DNA of 64,000 bases from Ceratorhiza oryzae-sativae (taxonomy: Eukaryota; Basidiomycota; Agaricomycetes; Cantharellales; Ceratobasidiaceae): positions 682,001 to 746,000 of the forward strand of contig JARWMV010000235.1 of the NCBI GenBank assembly GCA_030998015.1, in the 5' to 3' direction. Positions within the stretch are counted from its first letter, which is position 1; every line of letters starts with the position of its first letter. The notes below the pieces were generated by a model. That model was not told where the DNA came from, did no database searches, and saw nothing but the letters and a program-made list of their open reading frames with translations. This document shows, one piece after another, positions 34,591 to 44,747 of the stretch. The translations under genes and the position numbers were made by a program.

Positions 34591-35817
34591 GTTCAGTGTA
34601 CCCGCCCACTGATCGCGATGGTGACCAAAATGAGGGGCAGCGGCACCTATTCGGCAGTTCGTACAACTGCCAGAGATAAATTGCCTCGATTCGAAACCCG
34701 CAGTTCGATCTAAACCTACCCCATGATTACTCCAGTGCCTATTACGAGGCTACGCGGCTTGAATCGACGGATCGCTCCCCAGGCTCCGATTCATTATAAC
34801 GCATAAATCATCCTGGCTGCTCGCAAAAACATCCGGTTGAGCGCCTTTCACCGTGGATTTCGACAAGCTACCCATGAGCCCCTCCAGCTGGGGCTAGCTT
34901 CTGCAACCTCCGTGGCCTGCCGCCGACTATGATAATTCTGGGCATTGTTTAGTGTATCAATCTCACACTCGTGGGGATCCTACAAAACAGGGAAATATGC
35001 CCTCGTTAGGGTACTTACGGTGGCTGGGAGGGGGTCAAACGATTTCAGATTGGACAACAATCGACAAAATATAGGGTGATAAAAGACAATTAGAAGCCCA
35101 CTATCTGAAGAGAAACGCCTGCTTCGAATTTAGTCACGAGTAGGCTGTTGAATTCGGCGGTTGTTGAGATCGGCTGCATGTGAGCTCTCGTTAGCATGCC
35201 GGTTGGTCCTTTGACATCTGCCTTAGTCCCACCCCTTGTGCTCTATCTTTGCCCTCATGCGCTTGTCGTTTTGTTAGACAAGTTCGACCATTGTGTTCCT
35301 GTAGGTCTCTAAATATGTATGCAAAAATAAAAATCGGCCGCGCGTGACGAACTGGGTTGCATGAAGTTAACACGAGCTAGCGCAAGGAAATCAGCACATC
35401 GCAGAGCACAAGCCCATTATTACATCCTACCTGATTAAAAACTTTTGATAAGATTTTCACCCTCGTTAATCTGTGGTGTGTTTGGTTACTGCCTAGATGA
35501 TGAGAGAACGGGCGGATGGCGGAACGATTTGTTCAATCGGATCAGCACACCTAAAATCAAAGGGAGAGAACAATAAGCTCATCCCCAAAGATATGGTAAC
35601 TGTGAAGGAGCTGATTATAACATATAAATTACTACGGCTCAGCAGAGGCGTAGAGTAGAACCAAAAGATAATCCTAAATCTGATGGTGTTCAGCAATGTA
35701 AAGTCTATATATATTTCGCGCGAGACAAGCATCAGACATATATGCGTCGTGCCTGAGTTGAGACATGACACATAGGCTCTAGTCCTTAGAGGAAATGCCC
35801 GCTAGAGTTTACATCTT
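34591..35817. other. Intergenic stretch, no gene seen
   Basis: About 1.2 kb. It may hold the missing 5' exon of the orphan gene on its left. No frame with recognisable motifs. Confidence 0.35.
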
Positions 35818-36810
35818 CTAGTCGCCCTGATCGCCCTCCTCGACAAGTGCAGTCAACGCCCTCGCCACTCTACCCACAGCTTCCTGCACAGAGGGCGCGT
35901 CTACTTCCCGAACAAGCCCCATCCACTTCGACACAAATCGGTCGGGGTGATACAACAACAGTGCCTCTCGTAGCCTTTGTTTTCTCGGCTTTCCAATAGA
36001 ATGCAAAGGTGATAACAAAAATGTCGATACTGCCTGCTTGGAAAGCGCCTCTATCGCCAGCGGTAGTCGAGGTGGAGGGTAGCTCGGCCAAGGCAAATCC
36101 GTAAAACTGAGCTCTCCAGGCTGTGCCTGGCCCGCCCGTAACTGGGTCCATCTTGTATCATATGTGCTCCACGCATCGACTGCGTGCTGCTGTTCTTTGG
36201 CCTGTTGTCGTTTGGATCGATGCTCTTCTTCGTCGCGCTCCATCCTCCGTGTTTCCTCCTTTCTCGCCTTTTCCTTCTCTTTGCGCTTCTGCTTCTCCGC
36301 CTCGGCCCGCTCCTGGGCTTCAACCTCTGCACGATGGGTACGCCTCCACATCCCTTGCCTGATCCACTCGGCGTATTCCTCGTCATCCATGTTGGCCAAA
36401 TCATCTCCTGCTACTCTGGAAGCGGGATCACCGGGATCTCGCCACCTAGGTGGGACGTGGGCATAATCATTGTAATGCGCCTGCATCCCATCCATCCCAG
36501 CATCATCTCCCATCGCATCAAACAACTTCTCCCGGAACTGCCGCTCCTCCATCTCCGCACGGAGTGCATCCATGTCGATTTTAGACGAAGACGGACCAGG
36601 TTCCCATCCTTCATCAAACGGGGCGGGGGAACGGCGCTTTTTCTTCCGAGAAGCAGAACGGGATCGTTTGCGTTTGTGTTTACGCTCGGAGCGATCGTCG
36701 GGGTCGAGGTGACGATGACCTCTACGCGCGGCTCGCTGGGCTTTTCGCCAAGCACGTTCCTCCTCCGCTTCTCGCTCGGCTGGGGTTGGTTTCATGTGGA
36801 GCCGAGTCAT
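35818..36810 (-). CDS. NFKBIL1-like (inhibitor-of-kappaB-like) protein with C-terminal J-like segment
   Basis: A single-exon frame of 330 residues from the ATG at 36810. The basic N-terminus (HKRKRSRSASRKKKRR) looks like a nuclear localisation signal. EEYAEWIRQGMWRRTH is the best family signature, followed by a long Glu/Lys/Arg coiled coil (about residues 160-210). The C-terminus carries LREALLLYHPDRF, the HPD-type helix seen in NFKBIL1 and J-domain proteins. Animal NFKBIL1 has been linked to NF-kB control and to splicing. Fungi lack NF-kB, so a nuclear RNA-related role is the more likely inference. No ankyrin repeat is apparent in this fungal form. Confidence 0.75.
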   Translation of the reverse strand: MTRLHMKPTPAEREAEEERAWRKAQRAARRGHRHLDPDDRSERKHKRKRSRSASRKKKRRSPAPFDEGWEPGPSSSKIDMDALRAEMEERQFREKLFDAMGDDAGMDGMQAHYNDYAHVPPRWRDPGDPASRVAGDDLANMDDEEYAEWIRQGMWRRTHRAEVEAQERAEAEKQKRKEKEKARKEETRRMERDEEEHRSKRQQAKEQQHAVDAWSTYDTRWTQLRAGQAQPGELSFTDLPWPSYPPPRLPLAIEALSKQAVSTFLLSPLHSIGKPRKQRLREALLLYHPDRFVSKWMGLVREVDAPSVQEAVGRVARALTALVEEGDQGD

Positions 36811-37132
36811 GACAGTAGTTTACGTCGAGAGCGTAGCGCGCTCAGCTCGATGATTCAGATGATAATGCTGGATGTTGGCAAGAGAGCAAGACTTTCGTGT
36901 TGGTGCCAGCCAGCAGGTCCAGAGTCCGAGGGACACGATTAGGTAGTAATAAGCTGGAGAGAACAATTCAAAGTGGCACTGAAGACAGACTTTTATAGTG
37001 GGCTAACCCCGAGCTAATTGACTCTGGTGGTCATTGAAGTCAAGCTCTGGGGATTCTGACATGGTGGGAATGACACATCTGACTAATGCTATGTTTAGGT
37101 TTGTGATGCTTATGATGTAAGATATTGTCAAG
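36811..37132. other. Spacer between NFKBIL1-like gene and tRNA
   Basis: About 320 bp with no coding frame. It should contain the promoter of the minus-strand gene. Confidence 0.4.
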
Positions 37133-37204
37133 TTCTCAGTGGTCCAACGGTCAAGACTCGTGCCTGTCACGCACGCAACCGGGGTTCGACTCCCCGCTGG
37201 GAAG
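37133..37204 (+). tRNA. trnD-GTC: tRNA-Asp (anticodon GTC), no intron
   Basis: A 7-bp acceptor stem TTCTCAG/CTGGGAA (with one T-G pair), D arm with TGGTCCAACGG (box A), anticodon stem CGTGC/GCACG with loop CTGTCAC, so the anticodon is GTC at 37166-37168. T arm is CGGGG-TTCGACT-CCCCG with box B. Discriminator G at 37204 is the Asp identity base. A T-rich Pol III stop follows directly (37205-37214). Confidence 0.97.
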
Positions 37205-37214
37205 TTTATTTTTA
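37205..37214 (+). terminator. Pol III terminator of the tRNA gene
   Basis: TTTATTTTTA immediately after the tRNA, including a run of five T. Confidence 0.7.
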
Positions 37215-37495
37215 CCCTACCTCACGGGTGTCTGCTACGGTTTTTTGATATTCTTTCAGCCAAATCCCTGTTGTTGCCAGTCTCTACACAAGTCATAGGC
37301 CACAATCTCGGCAAAATGGGATGATCGAGTTTAACAATACATTTCATTGGTTTTTGTTGTGCCAAAGGTATTGGATAATTAACTAGATATACTCGCTTGA
37401 AAGCAAAAAGTGACATGCGACATATAAATGCGCATCGGGTATCCCAAAGCCCAAAAGAGTGAAAAAAAGGCAGTGAAGGAAAGCAAACCGAGAGA

Positions 37496-39151
37496 TCAAA
37501 GCACGATAGCTACAACAGCACCCATAAACGCAAGTCCGACGGCTACAAGACTGCCACGCATATGCTCAGCCCCGTTCTTGCTTCCGCCGCTCCCGCTTCC
37601 GCCACCGCCACTTCCGCCTCCGGTGCCTGGCAGCGCCTTGGGCTGATTACTATTGATCGTCGTAGGGTCGACCTGGGGAGGCATACCCGCCGCACTCAAT
37701 GTATCCGCACGTGCCTTCTTGAACTCGGCGCTCGCGGCGGTAGCATCCGTCAAGGGCAGGAGCTTCATGTACGGGTTGCCTTGCGTGAGACCAGAGAACC
37801 CTTGGACAAAGTCGCCATAGTCGTACAAGCTATAGACGTTGCGCAAAAATGCATCCCCGAGGATATAGTCCACTTGTCCTCCACCGGCATTGCTGGAGAA
37901 TGGCTGGAAGGCGTTTGTGCAAACGGTAAGGTTCTGCGAGCCAAATGGAATGGTCTGAACTTGGGTGAGATCGAGTGGGTGAATAGGGATCGAGTGACCA
38001 CTGTATGGGGATCAGTTTACATGTAACGGCAAGATGGGCGACTGAAACTTACCCGATGCTGAACACAAGTTGAGCCTCGGCCATGCAAGGCACAGCGTAA
38101 GTAGTGTTCGTTCCATCTTCCGCCAAAACTCCCCCCATGGCCGTGTAGATCGCATTTGCCAGCTGGGGGCTGAGCTGAGGGAGCGAGTAGCCAGTGTCCA
38201 AGACGGCAGAGACCTTCCCTGCTGGTGGTGTTTGCGTTCCGGAATTGACAGTACTCGACAGAGGTTGTGCCTTGCCGTTGAGAGTAACTCCGTCGACGAG
38301 AACGTTCCAGTACAAGTTCTGCTGGGCATTGCTGGAGAAGATCGGGATCTGAGGGGAGTTGTTGATGGCCTCAAATCCTGGAGCGATGGTTCCAACATCA
38401 AATGCACCAACGTCGGTGGTATTCCCGTCATCGTTACGATCAAGTCGGAACGCAATGTGGTTCGGGGTGGTCGGATCCGACGCAAAAATGTTGGACAGAA
38501 TCGTGCGTCCCCAGGTTTGGCCGGTAACTTGGAAGACCGCGTCGGTGATCTGGGAGAGTGTATCAAAGCCCAAACCCAGCAGTCCGTTGGTCAGGTTCGA
38601 TTCGATGAGAGACATATCTTGTTCGTCGGTGATAAGGAGAATCGACTGGTTCCGCACAGTGTAACCAGCAAAACCCATGGTGAGCTGAGAGACATATCCT
38701 GAGACTGAGCCGCGGCCATATGACAGTTTCATAGGCAGGTCGGTCTAAGCAAGTGAATGTCATTGAAAATTCCAGAGAAAGTGGGCGCGGAAGACGCACA
38801 TAAACAACGGCATCGTTGAACAAGGCCTTTGTGTCCGGGGTGGGATAGATCCAAGTGTCGGAGCTGCCAGTGTCAACCTGCATGACAAGATCTATAAATG
38901 GAACAGATGAGCACCGGAAACTTGACAAGAGCATTCAACATGAGCTCACCCTTGCCGCCAACTTGGACGGTGCTGGTGTAGAGATTATTCTGCCTGTTTT
39001 TCAGGGCGAGACTGCCACCAGCGGCCAGGACGGCGGCACCCCGCTTGTCGAGGCTGAGCGGCTTACGAGCGCGAACCCGCGTCACCGGGAGCGTGAATGC
39101 CGACGCGGTCGACGCGAGGGCGAGGATGGAGAAGGCAGCGTCGAGCTTCAT
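37496..39151 (-). CDS. Secreted pepsin-like aspartic protease (A1), GPI-type C-terminus
   Basis: Four exons, 39151-38950, 38891-38800, 38744-38053 and 38000-37496, join in frame to 496 residues. The signal peptide MKLDAAFSILALASTASA is followed by a basic propeptide (RVRARKPLSLDKRG). Both catalytic motifs are present: VDTGSSDTW and AVLDTGYSLPQL (DTGY instead of the usual DTGT/DSGT). The flap region begins SYGRGSVSGYVSQ. The last 25 residues are hydrophobic (GSLVAVGLAFMGAVVAIVL) after a Gly/Ser-rich linker, as in GPI-anchored yapsin-type proteases. It likely acts at the cell surface on proteins outside the cell. A damaged tandem copy lies upstream at 39,857-41,223. Confidence 0.92.
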
Positions 39152-39479
39152 GGAGGAATGAGCGGGAGAGCGATGGAGCGACTCGTCTGTCGCCCTCGCT
39201 TAAGAGCAACAAGCGTGGCAGTGGAGACAACTGACGGCGTGCCTGACCGACGGTTGCTACCCACCAGGCACAAACACAAAATGCCCTTTTCAGGCAATCC
39301 CATCGGCGCTTCCTCAACGATCCCATGATCGAGCCCACATGTGAGCAGGATGACTCGGAGCTAACAAGTCCAAATTTACATCCAACAAACGTGGGCAACC
39401 AAGTACAAGTGCGGCCGAATTCCCGGTTGGAAGGGCAACACATCGATTATACACTACTTTTCTAGATCATACTGAGCAA

Positions 39480-39600
39480 ACCCATGGTGTCCGTGAACCT
39501 GCTGGCACATCATCGAACCGACTTCCCTCCTGCTCATGTGAGGTGTTCAACACCGCTTCGCTGTGCTCCAATGGCAGACGCCATGTGCTACCTTTTCAAT
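39480..39600 (-). pseudogene. Copied 3' tail of the arrestin-like gene
   Basis: Minus-strand LEHSEAVLNTSHEQEGSRFD matches the tail of the full arrestin gene, EHNEAVVITSHEWEGSRPD, near 41,620. No other arrestin exon is present. It was carried by the tandem duplication. Confidence 0.75.
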
Positions 39601-39684
39601 ACACATGAGCTTTTACATGCAGACCAACTTCCTGCGGTGCCCGCGCATCGCTTCTAATCCCAAACAAGACTCGCGCATGAACCA

Positions 39685-41690
39685 ATGATCGTATTTAACA
39701 ATACACTTATTGGGCTTGTCATACCAACGTGGTTGAATAAACAATAGGATGTGCTCGTTGGAAAGTGTCTATTATGAGCAACGTGGGCCCGCACAGGGTA
39801 TCCCGAAACCTTAAGGAGTGAAAACAGTGGAGGACACCGAGCAGCAAGGCGATAAATCAAAATACAAAAGTTACAACAGCACCCATAACCACAAGCCCGA
39901 CCGCTGCGAGACTGCCACGCATGTACCCAGCTCCGCCCTTGCTTCCGCCGTTTCCGCCTTCAGTACCCGGCAGCGCCTTGGGCTGATTGCTATTGATCGT
40001 CGTAGGGTCGATCTGAGGAGGCATACCTGCCGCGCTCAACGCAGCCGTACGAGCCTTTTTGAACTCGGCGCTCGCGGCAGTAGCATCCGTCAGTGGCAAG
40101 AGCTTCATGTATGGATCACCCTCTGCGAGACCAGAGAACCCTTGCGCATAGTCACCATAATCATACAAGTTATAGACGTTGCGCAAAAACGCATCGCCGA
40201 GGATATAGTCGACTAGTCCTCCTCCAGCATGACTTGAGAACGGCTGAAAGGTGTTTATGTATACAGTAAAATTCTGAGAGCCGAACCTGATCGTCTCAAC
40301 TCGGGTGAGATCGAGTGGGTGAATAGGGATCGAGCGACCGCTGTATGGGGATCGATTTACATGCAATGGCAAGGTGGGCGACTGAAACTTACCCGATGCT
40401 TAATACAAGTTGAGCTTCGGCCACGCATGGGACCGCATAAGTCGTACTAAGATCGGTCGACAAGGCGCCTCCCATAGCCGTATAGCTTGCATGCGCCAGC
40501 TCGGGACTGAGCTGAGGGAACGAGTAACCAATATCCAAAACGGCACAAACCTTGCCCGCCAGCGGCGTCTGAGTCCCCCATCGACAGTACTCGACAGGGG
40601 CTGCGCTTGGCCATTGAGCATAAGACCATCGACGAGAACGTTCTAGTAAAAGTTCTGTTGGCGATTGCTCGAAAATATTGGGATTTCAGGGCTGTTGCTG
40701 ATCTGCTCAAGCCCTGGAGCGTAGGTCCCATCATCAAATGCCCCAACGTCGGTTGCGCATCGCCGTTGCAATCAAGTTGGAACGCAATGTGATTCAGTGC
40801 GGAAGGTCGTTCTATGCATGTGAAAGCCATGGATACAACTCTGCGGCATCGAAGGTCTCAAAACACTCACGTAAACAATGGCGCCGCTGAACAATCCTTT
40901 AATATTTGAGAAGGATAGATCCAAGCGTCTGAGCTGCCAGTATTGACCTGCATGACGAGATCTAAAGGCAACGCGAATAGGTATCGGCCATCCAACTTGC
41001 CCGAGTCGATGCACCCATCCTTGCCAGCGACTTGCACCATAATTGTGTAGATATTGTTCTGAGAGTTCATCAGAGGAGGGTTGGCGCCGGCAGCTAGCAC
41101 CGCCAGGCCACATTTCTCGAGATTGAGTAGAGGTGCACTGGACTTTACTCATGTCACCAGGAGAGTGAATGCCAAGGCGGTCGACGCGAGGGCAAGGATA
41201 GTGAATGCAGCCTCGAGCTTCATGTTGGAGGAAAGAAAAAGAGTGAATGGGATGAAGAGGCGGTACGAGCATAATCAATATACATACAAAAGCAGCATTG
41301 TCAGAGAGGTATGGTTGTAGCTGGCCGACGGTTGCCAACGGCCTGGTACAAACACGAAATGCTCCCTTTCGGGAAGCAATAGATGCGTGTATGCTTCCTT
41401 CCAGACAACGCGATCATATGCAAATTTACGACCTGTGGGTAACTACAACACACAAAACATATAGAGTACATAAATAGCCGAATCACTGGACAATAAACTA
41501 CATGTGAATCTTACACCCATTTTTATACCATATTTAGCAAGTTGATGCTCATAGGTGTCCGTGAGGCTGCAGCTAGCTGCATGGCCGGCACATCGTCCGG
41601 TCGACTTCCCTCCCATTCATGCGATGTGATCACCACCGCCTCATTGTGTTCCCATACCGGCATCTCGAGCTGAGAACTCTGCTCAAACGT
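39685..41690. repeat. Tandem segmental duplication, unit 2 (dead protease)
   Basis: Second copy of the unit described for 37,310-39,645. Its outer end lies inside the last exon of the complete arrestin-like gene, which is therefore the parent of the tail fragment in unit 1. Confidence 0.75.
39857..41223 (-). pseudogene. Dead tandem copy of the aspartic protease
   Basis: The start MKLEAAFTILALASTALAF is kept, but an in-frame TGA follows within the propeptide. The first catalytic motif reads VNTGSSDAW (Asp to Asn). The second reads AVLDIGYSFPQL (Thr to Ile next to Asp). The first ~90 residues of the large exon, which carry the flap, are deleted: the sequence passes from the exon 2 end near 40,870 to NHIAFQLDCNGD near 40,790. 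The middle has further frame breaks. The last exon (near 40,340 to 39,857) remains open to the hydrophobic tail GSLAAVGLVVMGAVVTFVF. Loss is recent enough that most of the sequence still aligns by eye. Confidence 0.9.
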
Positions 41691-43080
41691 TGGGGCCAGC
41701 TTGACTCGGATTTGATACTGTCAAACATGCCACCGTTAGCTTCTGTACCTGGGCGCAAAGATTTTTTTATATAGAAAATGACTCACCGAGACGCCCGCAA
41801 ACCCTCGGACACCCCAGCTCTGTTCTCGGCCCTTGGTCCCAGTCTCGATGCAGCCCCGGATGACTACTTGCCGGTTGTTTTCACCTGGTTTGCTATTTCG
41901 CCAGTGGCGCTCATCCTCGTCGATACGACATATAGTCCCCACCGCCACCTCGCGTTCGCTCTTGGAGACAACACCCCGTACGACGATCGTATAAATCCGA
42001 ACGAGCGACATTTTCAGTCCAGCTGTCAGTTGGAGTATATTGGCACAGGATAACCCAGCGCCGCTTAGCGTGACGGCAAACTGGACGACACACCCAGAAG
42101 GGTAATTGAGTTTATGGGGGAGCGACAGATGAACGTCTACGCCCTTGGGTGCCGCGACAGGCTTGCCGCTCGACGGTGACTTGAGCGGCACGAGAGATGT
42201 GCGCCACTCCGAGTCGCATATCCTCCGAGGCTTCTCGCTTCCTGGCAAGGGGATGTACGGGCGCTCGTACCTCGAGAGGGTCTTGGGAGGTACAAGATTT
42301 CTGTTTGAATGCTAGCGTATGCTATTTTAGGATCACCTTTGACAAAAGGGAGGGGGAAAGGCGCTGGTACCATACCTGTCATGGAAACGAATGCCTCGAC
42401 GAAACATATCAACCTTGAGCATGTAAAAGACATGACCATGGGCTGTCCGGGTCGTGATGGAGGACGAAGGCGGGAGAGGTGTGGTTACGTCATTGTCGGG
42501 TCCCGCACCAATCACATAGTCCGGGAGCGCGAACATAAACGGAAATGTGCTCTGGCGCCGACCGTCGGAGGAGGATGTATCCGAATCGGCCGACCAGATC
42601 GTTGATTTATCGGAGAGAACGACACGTGAGGATCGGAGTGTCGGGTTCCCGTTGGACATCATATACGTCAGTACGATTCCGGTGAGCTGAAAGAATGGTG
42701 CGTTGGGGTTATTCCTCGAGTCGGGAGATGAGACGTGAGCGACTTACTGTCAACTCAACACGGTCGACGTGCTTGAACGTCTTGATGCAGACGGTGCCCT
42801 CGATGAGCGCATTTCGGCCATACGTTGGGAGCTTCGTGGACCAAACGCGTTGGCCAAGATCGAGCGACAGGCGCTTAGAGCTAAATACATGCTTGCCACT
42901 CTCTGCGGTCGTTGGCGGCGGGGAATCAAACAGCGTCGGGGATGGCGTGCCGGTCCGCGTCAAGGAGGACGTCAGGAGCAACGGAGAGTATGCAGGGGAA
43001 CGCTCGAGCTCCAGAGACTGGAAGTAATTGGGCAGTTCGTCGGACGAGTAGGTAGGAGGTAGCGCCGTTATGGACGACAT
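41523..43080 (-). CDS. Arrestin-like protein 1
   Basis: Exon 1 (43080-42748) begins MSSITALPPTYSSDELPNYF and ends with KRLSLDLGQRVWSTKLPTYG, then IEGTVCIKTFKHVDRVELT, the first arrestin strands. Exon 2 (42686-42376) continues LTGIVLTYMMSN and has LPPSSSITTRTAHGHVFYML. Later exons contain RYERPYIPLPGSEKP, VDVHLSLPHKLNYPSG and FAVTLSG of the C-terminal arrestin lobe, ending near RVKLAPTFEQSSQLEMPVWE with the stop at 41523-41525. Fungal arrestin-like proteins recruit ubiquitin ligases to membrane transporters. No PY motif is obvious in the parts I read. The 3' exon is the parent of the duplicated tail at 39.5 kb. A paralogue is at 53,859-55,447. Confidence 0.75.
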
Positions 43081-43278
43081 GCTGGAGGGATGGAGGAGAG
43101 TTGGATGGGCGACGAAAACCCAGCAAGACTTATATTAGGTCGTTCCATAACACCATGTATTGGAATTGCGAGGTATGACTCGAGGGAAACGTTTATTGAT
43201 CCCTCAGTCAGCAGTAAGGAACAGCACGGCCTGCTGACTGATCTTGCTATTAAACTCTTCCACGACTAAATGAGCCCA

Positions 43279-43545
43279 TCACCCTGGGAAAATGGATGGT
43301 TGTTGGCGGTACAACTCAGAGGGAGAGTTTGCATCGGACAGCCCTTGGAGCTCGTCGAGGTAGAAGGCGGGGGCATCAGGCCGAGCGGCTGGAAGAGGCC
43401 CGCGATTCAAATATCTCTGGTGAAGATTGTGGCTCGATCGCGATCGGCTTCTTCTTTTGGCTTCTTTGGTTTGACTTCTCGGGCGCCTGCGCCGCTTTGG
43501 CTTGGCGAGACCTCCACTTTGTATGCGTCGAGACGTAATAGACAT
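43279..43545 (-). CDS. Small basic protein of unknown function (88 aa)
   Basis: The frame is taken from MSITSRRIQSGGLAKPKRRR at 43545. It has a strongly basic first half (RRRRPRSQTKEAKRRSRSRS) and an ordinary second half (DAPAFYLDELQGLSDANSPS). The intergenic position and good composition suggest a real small gene, but there is no family match. It could be nuclear. Confidence 0.45.
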   Translation of the reverse strand: MSITSRRIQSGGLAKPKRRRRPRSQTKEAKRRSRSRSSHNLHQRYLNRGPLPAARPDAPAFYLDELQGLSDANSPSELYRQQPSIFPG

Positions 43546-43960
43546 GGTCTTTGCATTGGCCCTGTGGCCTATATACATATGTAACAAGATGTACAGGCGC
43601 CCTCAGTTAAACAACTTGGCGGGGGAAATCTGCCCCAGTGCTCTACCCCTCGATCATATCCGACATGGCCGGTTTTCTCAATGATCACCACGAAGCAACT
43701 CCATTAGAATGAGCTATATTTAGAAGAACGAGCTGCGAATAAAATACAATGATTGCATGAAAAGGTGCCCGTACGGGCCCATAACGTCGGTCATATGTGT
43801 TACAATATATCATGCGGATTATCTCAAAAAATGCCACGAAATCATGGAGGACGAGTGCTGTCTGAGAAGAGTTTCTTCCCTAAACGTCTGAGAACGGTAG
43901 TTTCGTAAGCCGCTAGAAAGCCAGGACTGGCCGGGTTGCTAACCTTTTAGAGACCGACAA

Positions 43961-44307
43961 CTATAGAACACCACGGCCAGAGCCAACCGCTGCCGCACCA
44001 TATTTATCCATCAAAGCGCCAAAGTCTTGGGACTTGGGCACGATGTATTTTTCAGACGTTTGTGGTGCTGGAGTGGAGGAAGTCGGCCGACGTGAGAATA
44101 GAGAGCGCAGCGTTTTGGAGCTGGTACCAGAGCTGGAGCTGGGACTCGATAGGTGGAGGCCGTCTTGGACGAAGGGCGGCAGGGAGCTACGCCAGATGCA
44201 CCGTAAGAAGACGCGAGCATGCCAAAAGCGGCAGAGTAATCACGGGGTTGTTGCTGGGTGTGAGAGACCAACGAGGCAGAAGAGCTGGAGTATGAGTAGC
44301 TCGACAT
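43961..44307 (-). CDS. Small Ser-rich protein with RDYSAAFG motif, frame problem
   Basis: From the ATG at 44307 the frame reads MSSYSYSSSSASLVSHTQQQ, then RDYSAAFGMLASSYGASG. A different frame then carries SSSGTSSKTLRSLFSRRPTS and EKYIVPKSQDFGALMDKYGA, ending at a TAG (43961-43963). The N- and C-terminal pieces clearly belong together (short agaricomycete proteins of this type exist, as I recall). The frame changes between about 44,200 and 44,250, with no good intron, so there is an indel or an unusual splice. Function unknown. Confidence 0.45.
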
Positions 44308-44747
44308 TGTTTGTGAGTGTGCTAGCGAATACGAGTTAGTGGTGTAGGTGTAGTAGGTGCGAAGGGATGTAAACCTGAGTGGTGGGGACTTGGTATCACT
44401 TGGCATTTTCATTTTATACACGCATCCAACATCTGACGCGCATGAACGCTAACGGCCGGGTGCTGTGCAGCCGTGCGAGTCATGACTGCGCGTTGCTACG
44501 ATCGTGACTTGCGCAGTCCAATCCAGGTTTCCAAGGGCCAGGAACAGCAGGACTGTGCATGCCAAGGGCAACTCGGCGATCACCCGTTGCTGCGATGGTC
44601 GAGTCATCGGCATGAGCGCTAGTAACGGTAACCCCGACAGATCACCGGTGCCATCGGCGGTAACATGTAACAAAATTTCGCCTTTGGTCTTGTCTTTCGC
44701 CTGCGCGAAATCCGATCAGACTCTAGACCTCGCCTTATTACTTTGCA

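Larger units (their letters stand above)
37310..39645. repeat. Tandem segmental duplication, unit 1 (intact protease)
   Basis: The unit starts near the words GATCGAGTTTAACAATACA and ends in a copy of the arrestin gene tail (39,480-39,600). The corresponding unit 2 runs about 39,685-41,690 and starts GATCGTATTTAACAATACA. The aspartic protease, its 3' flank, its promoter region (shared GACGGTTGC words at ~39,251 and ~41,327) and the arrestin tail are all in the same order in both. Confidence 0.8.
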
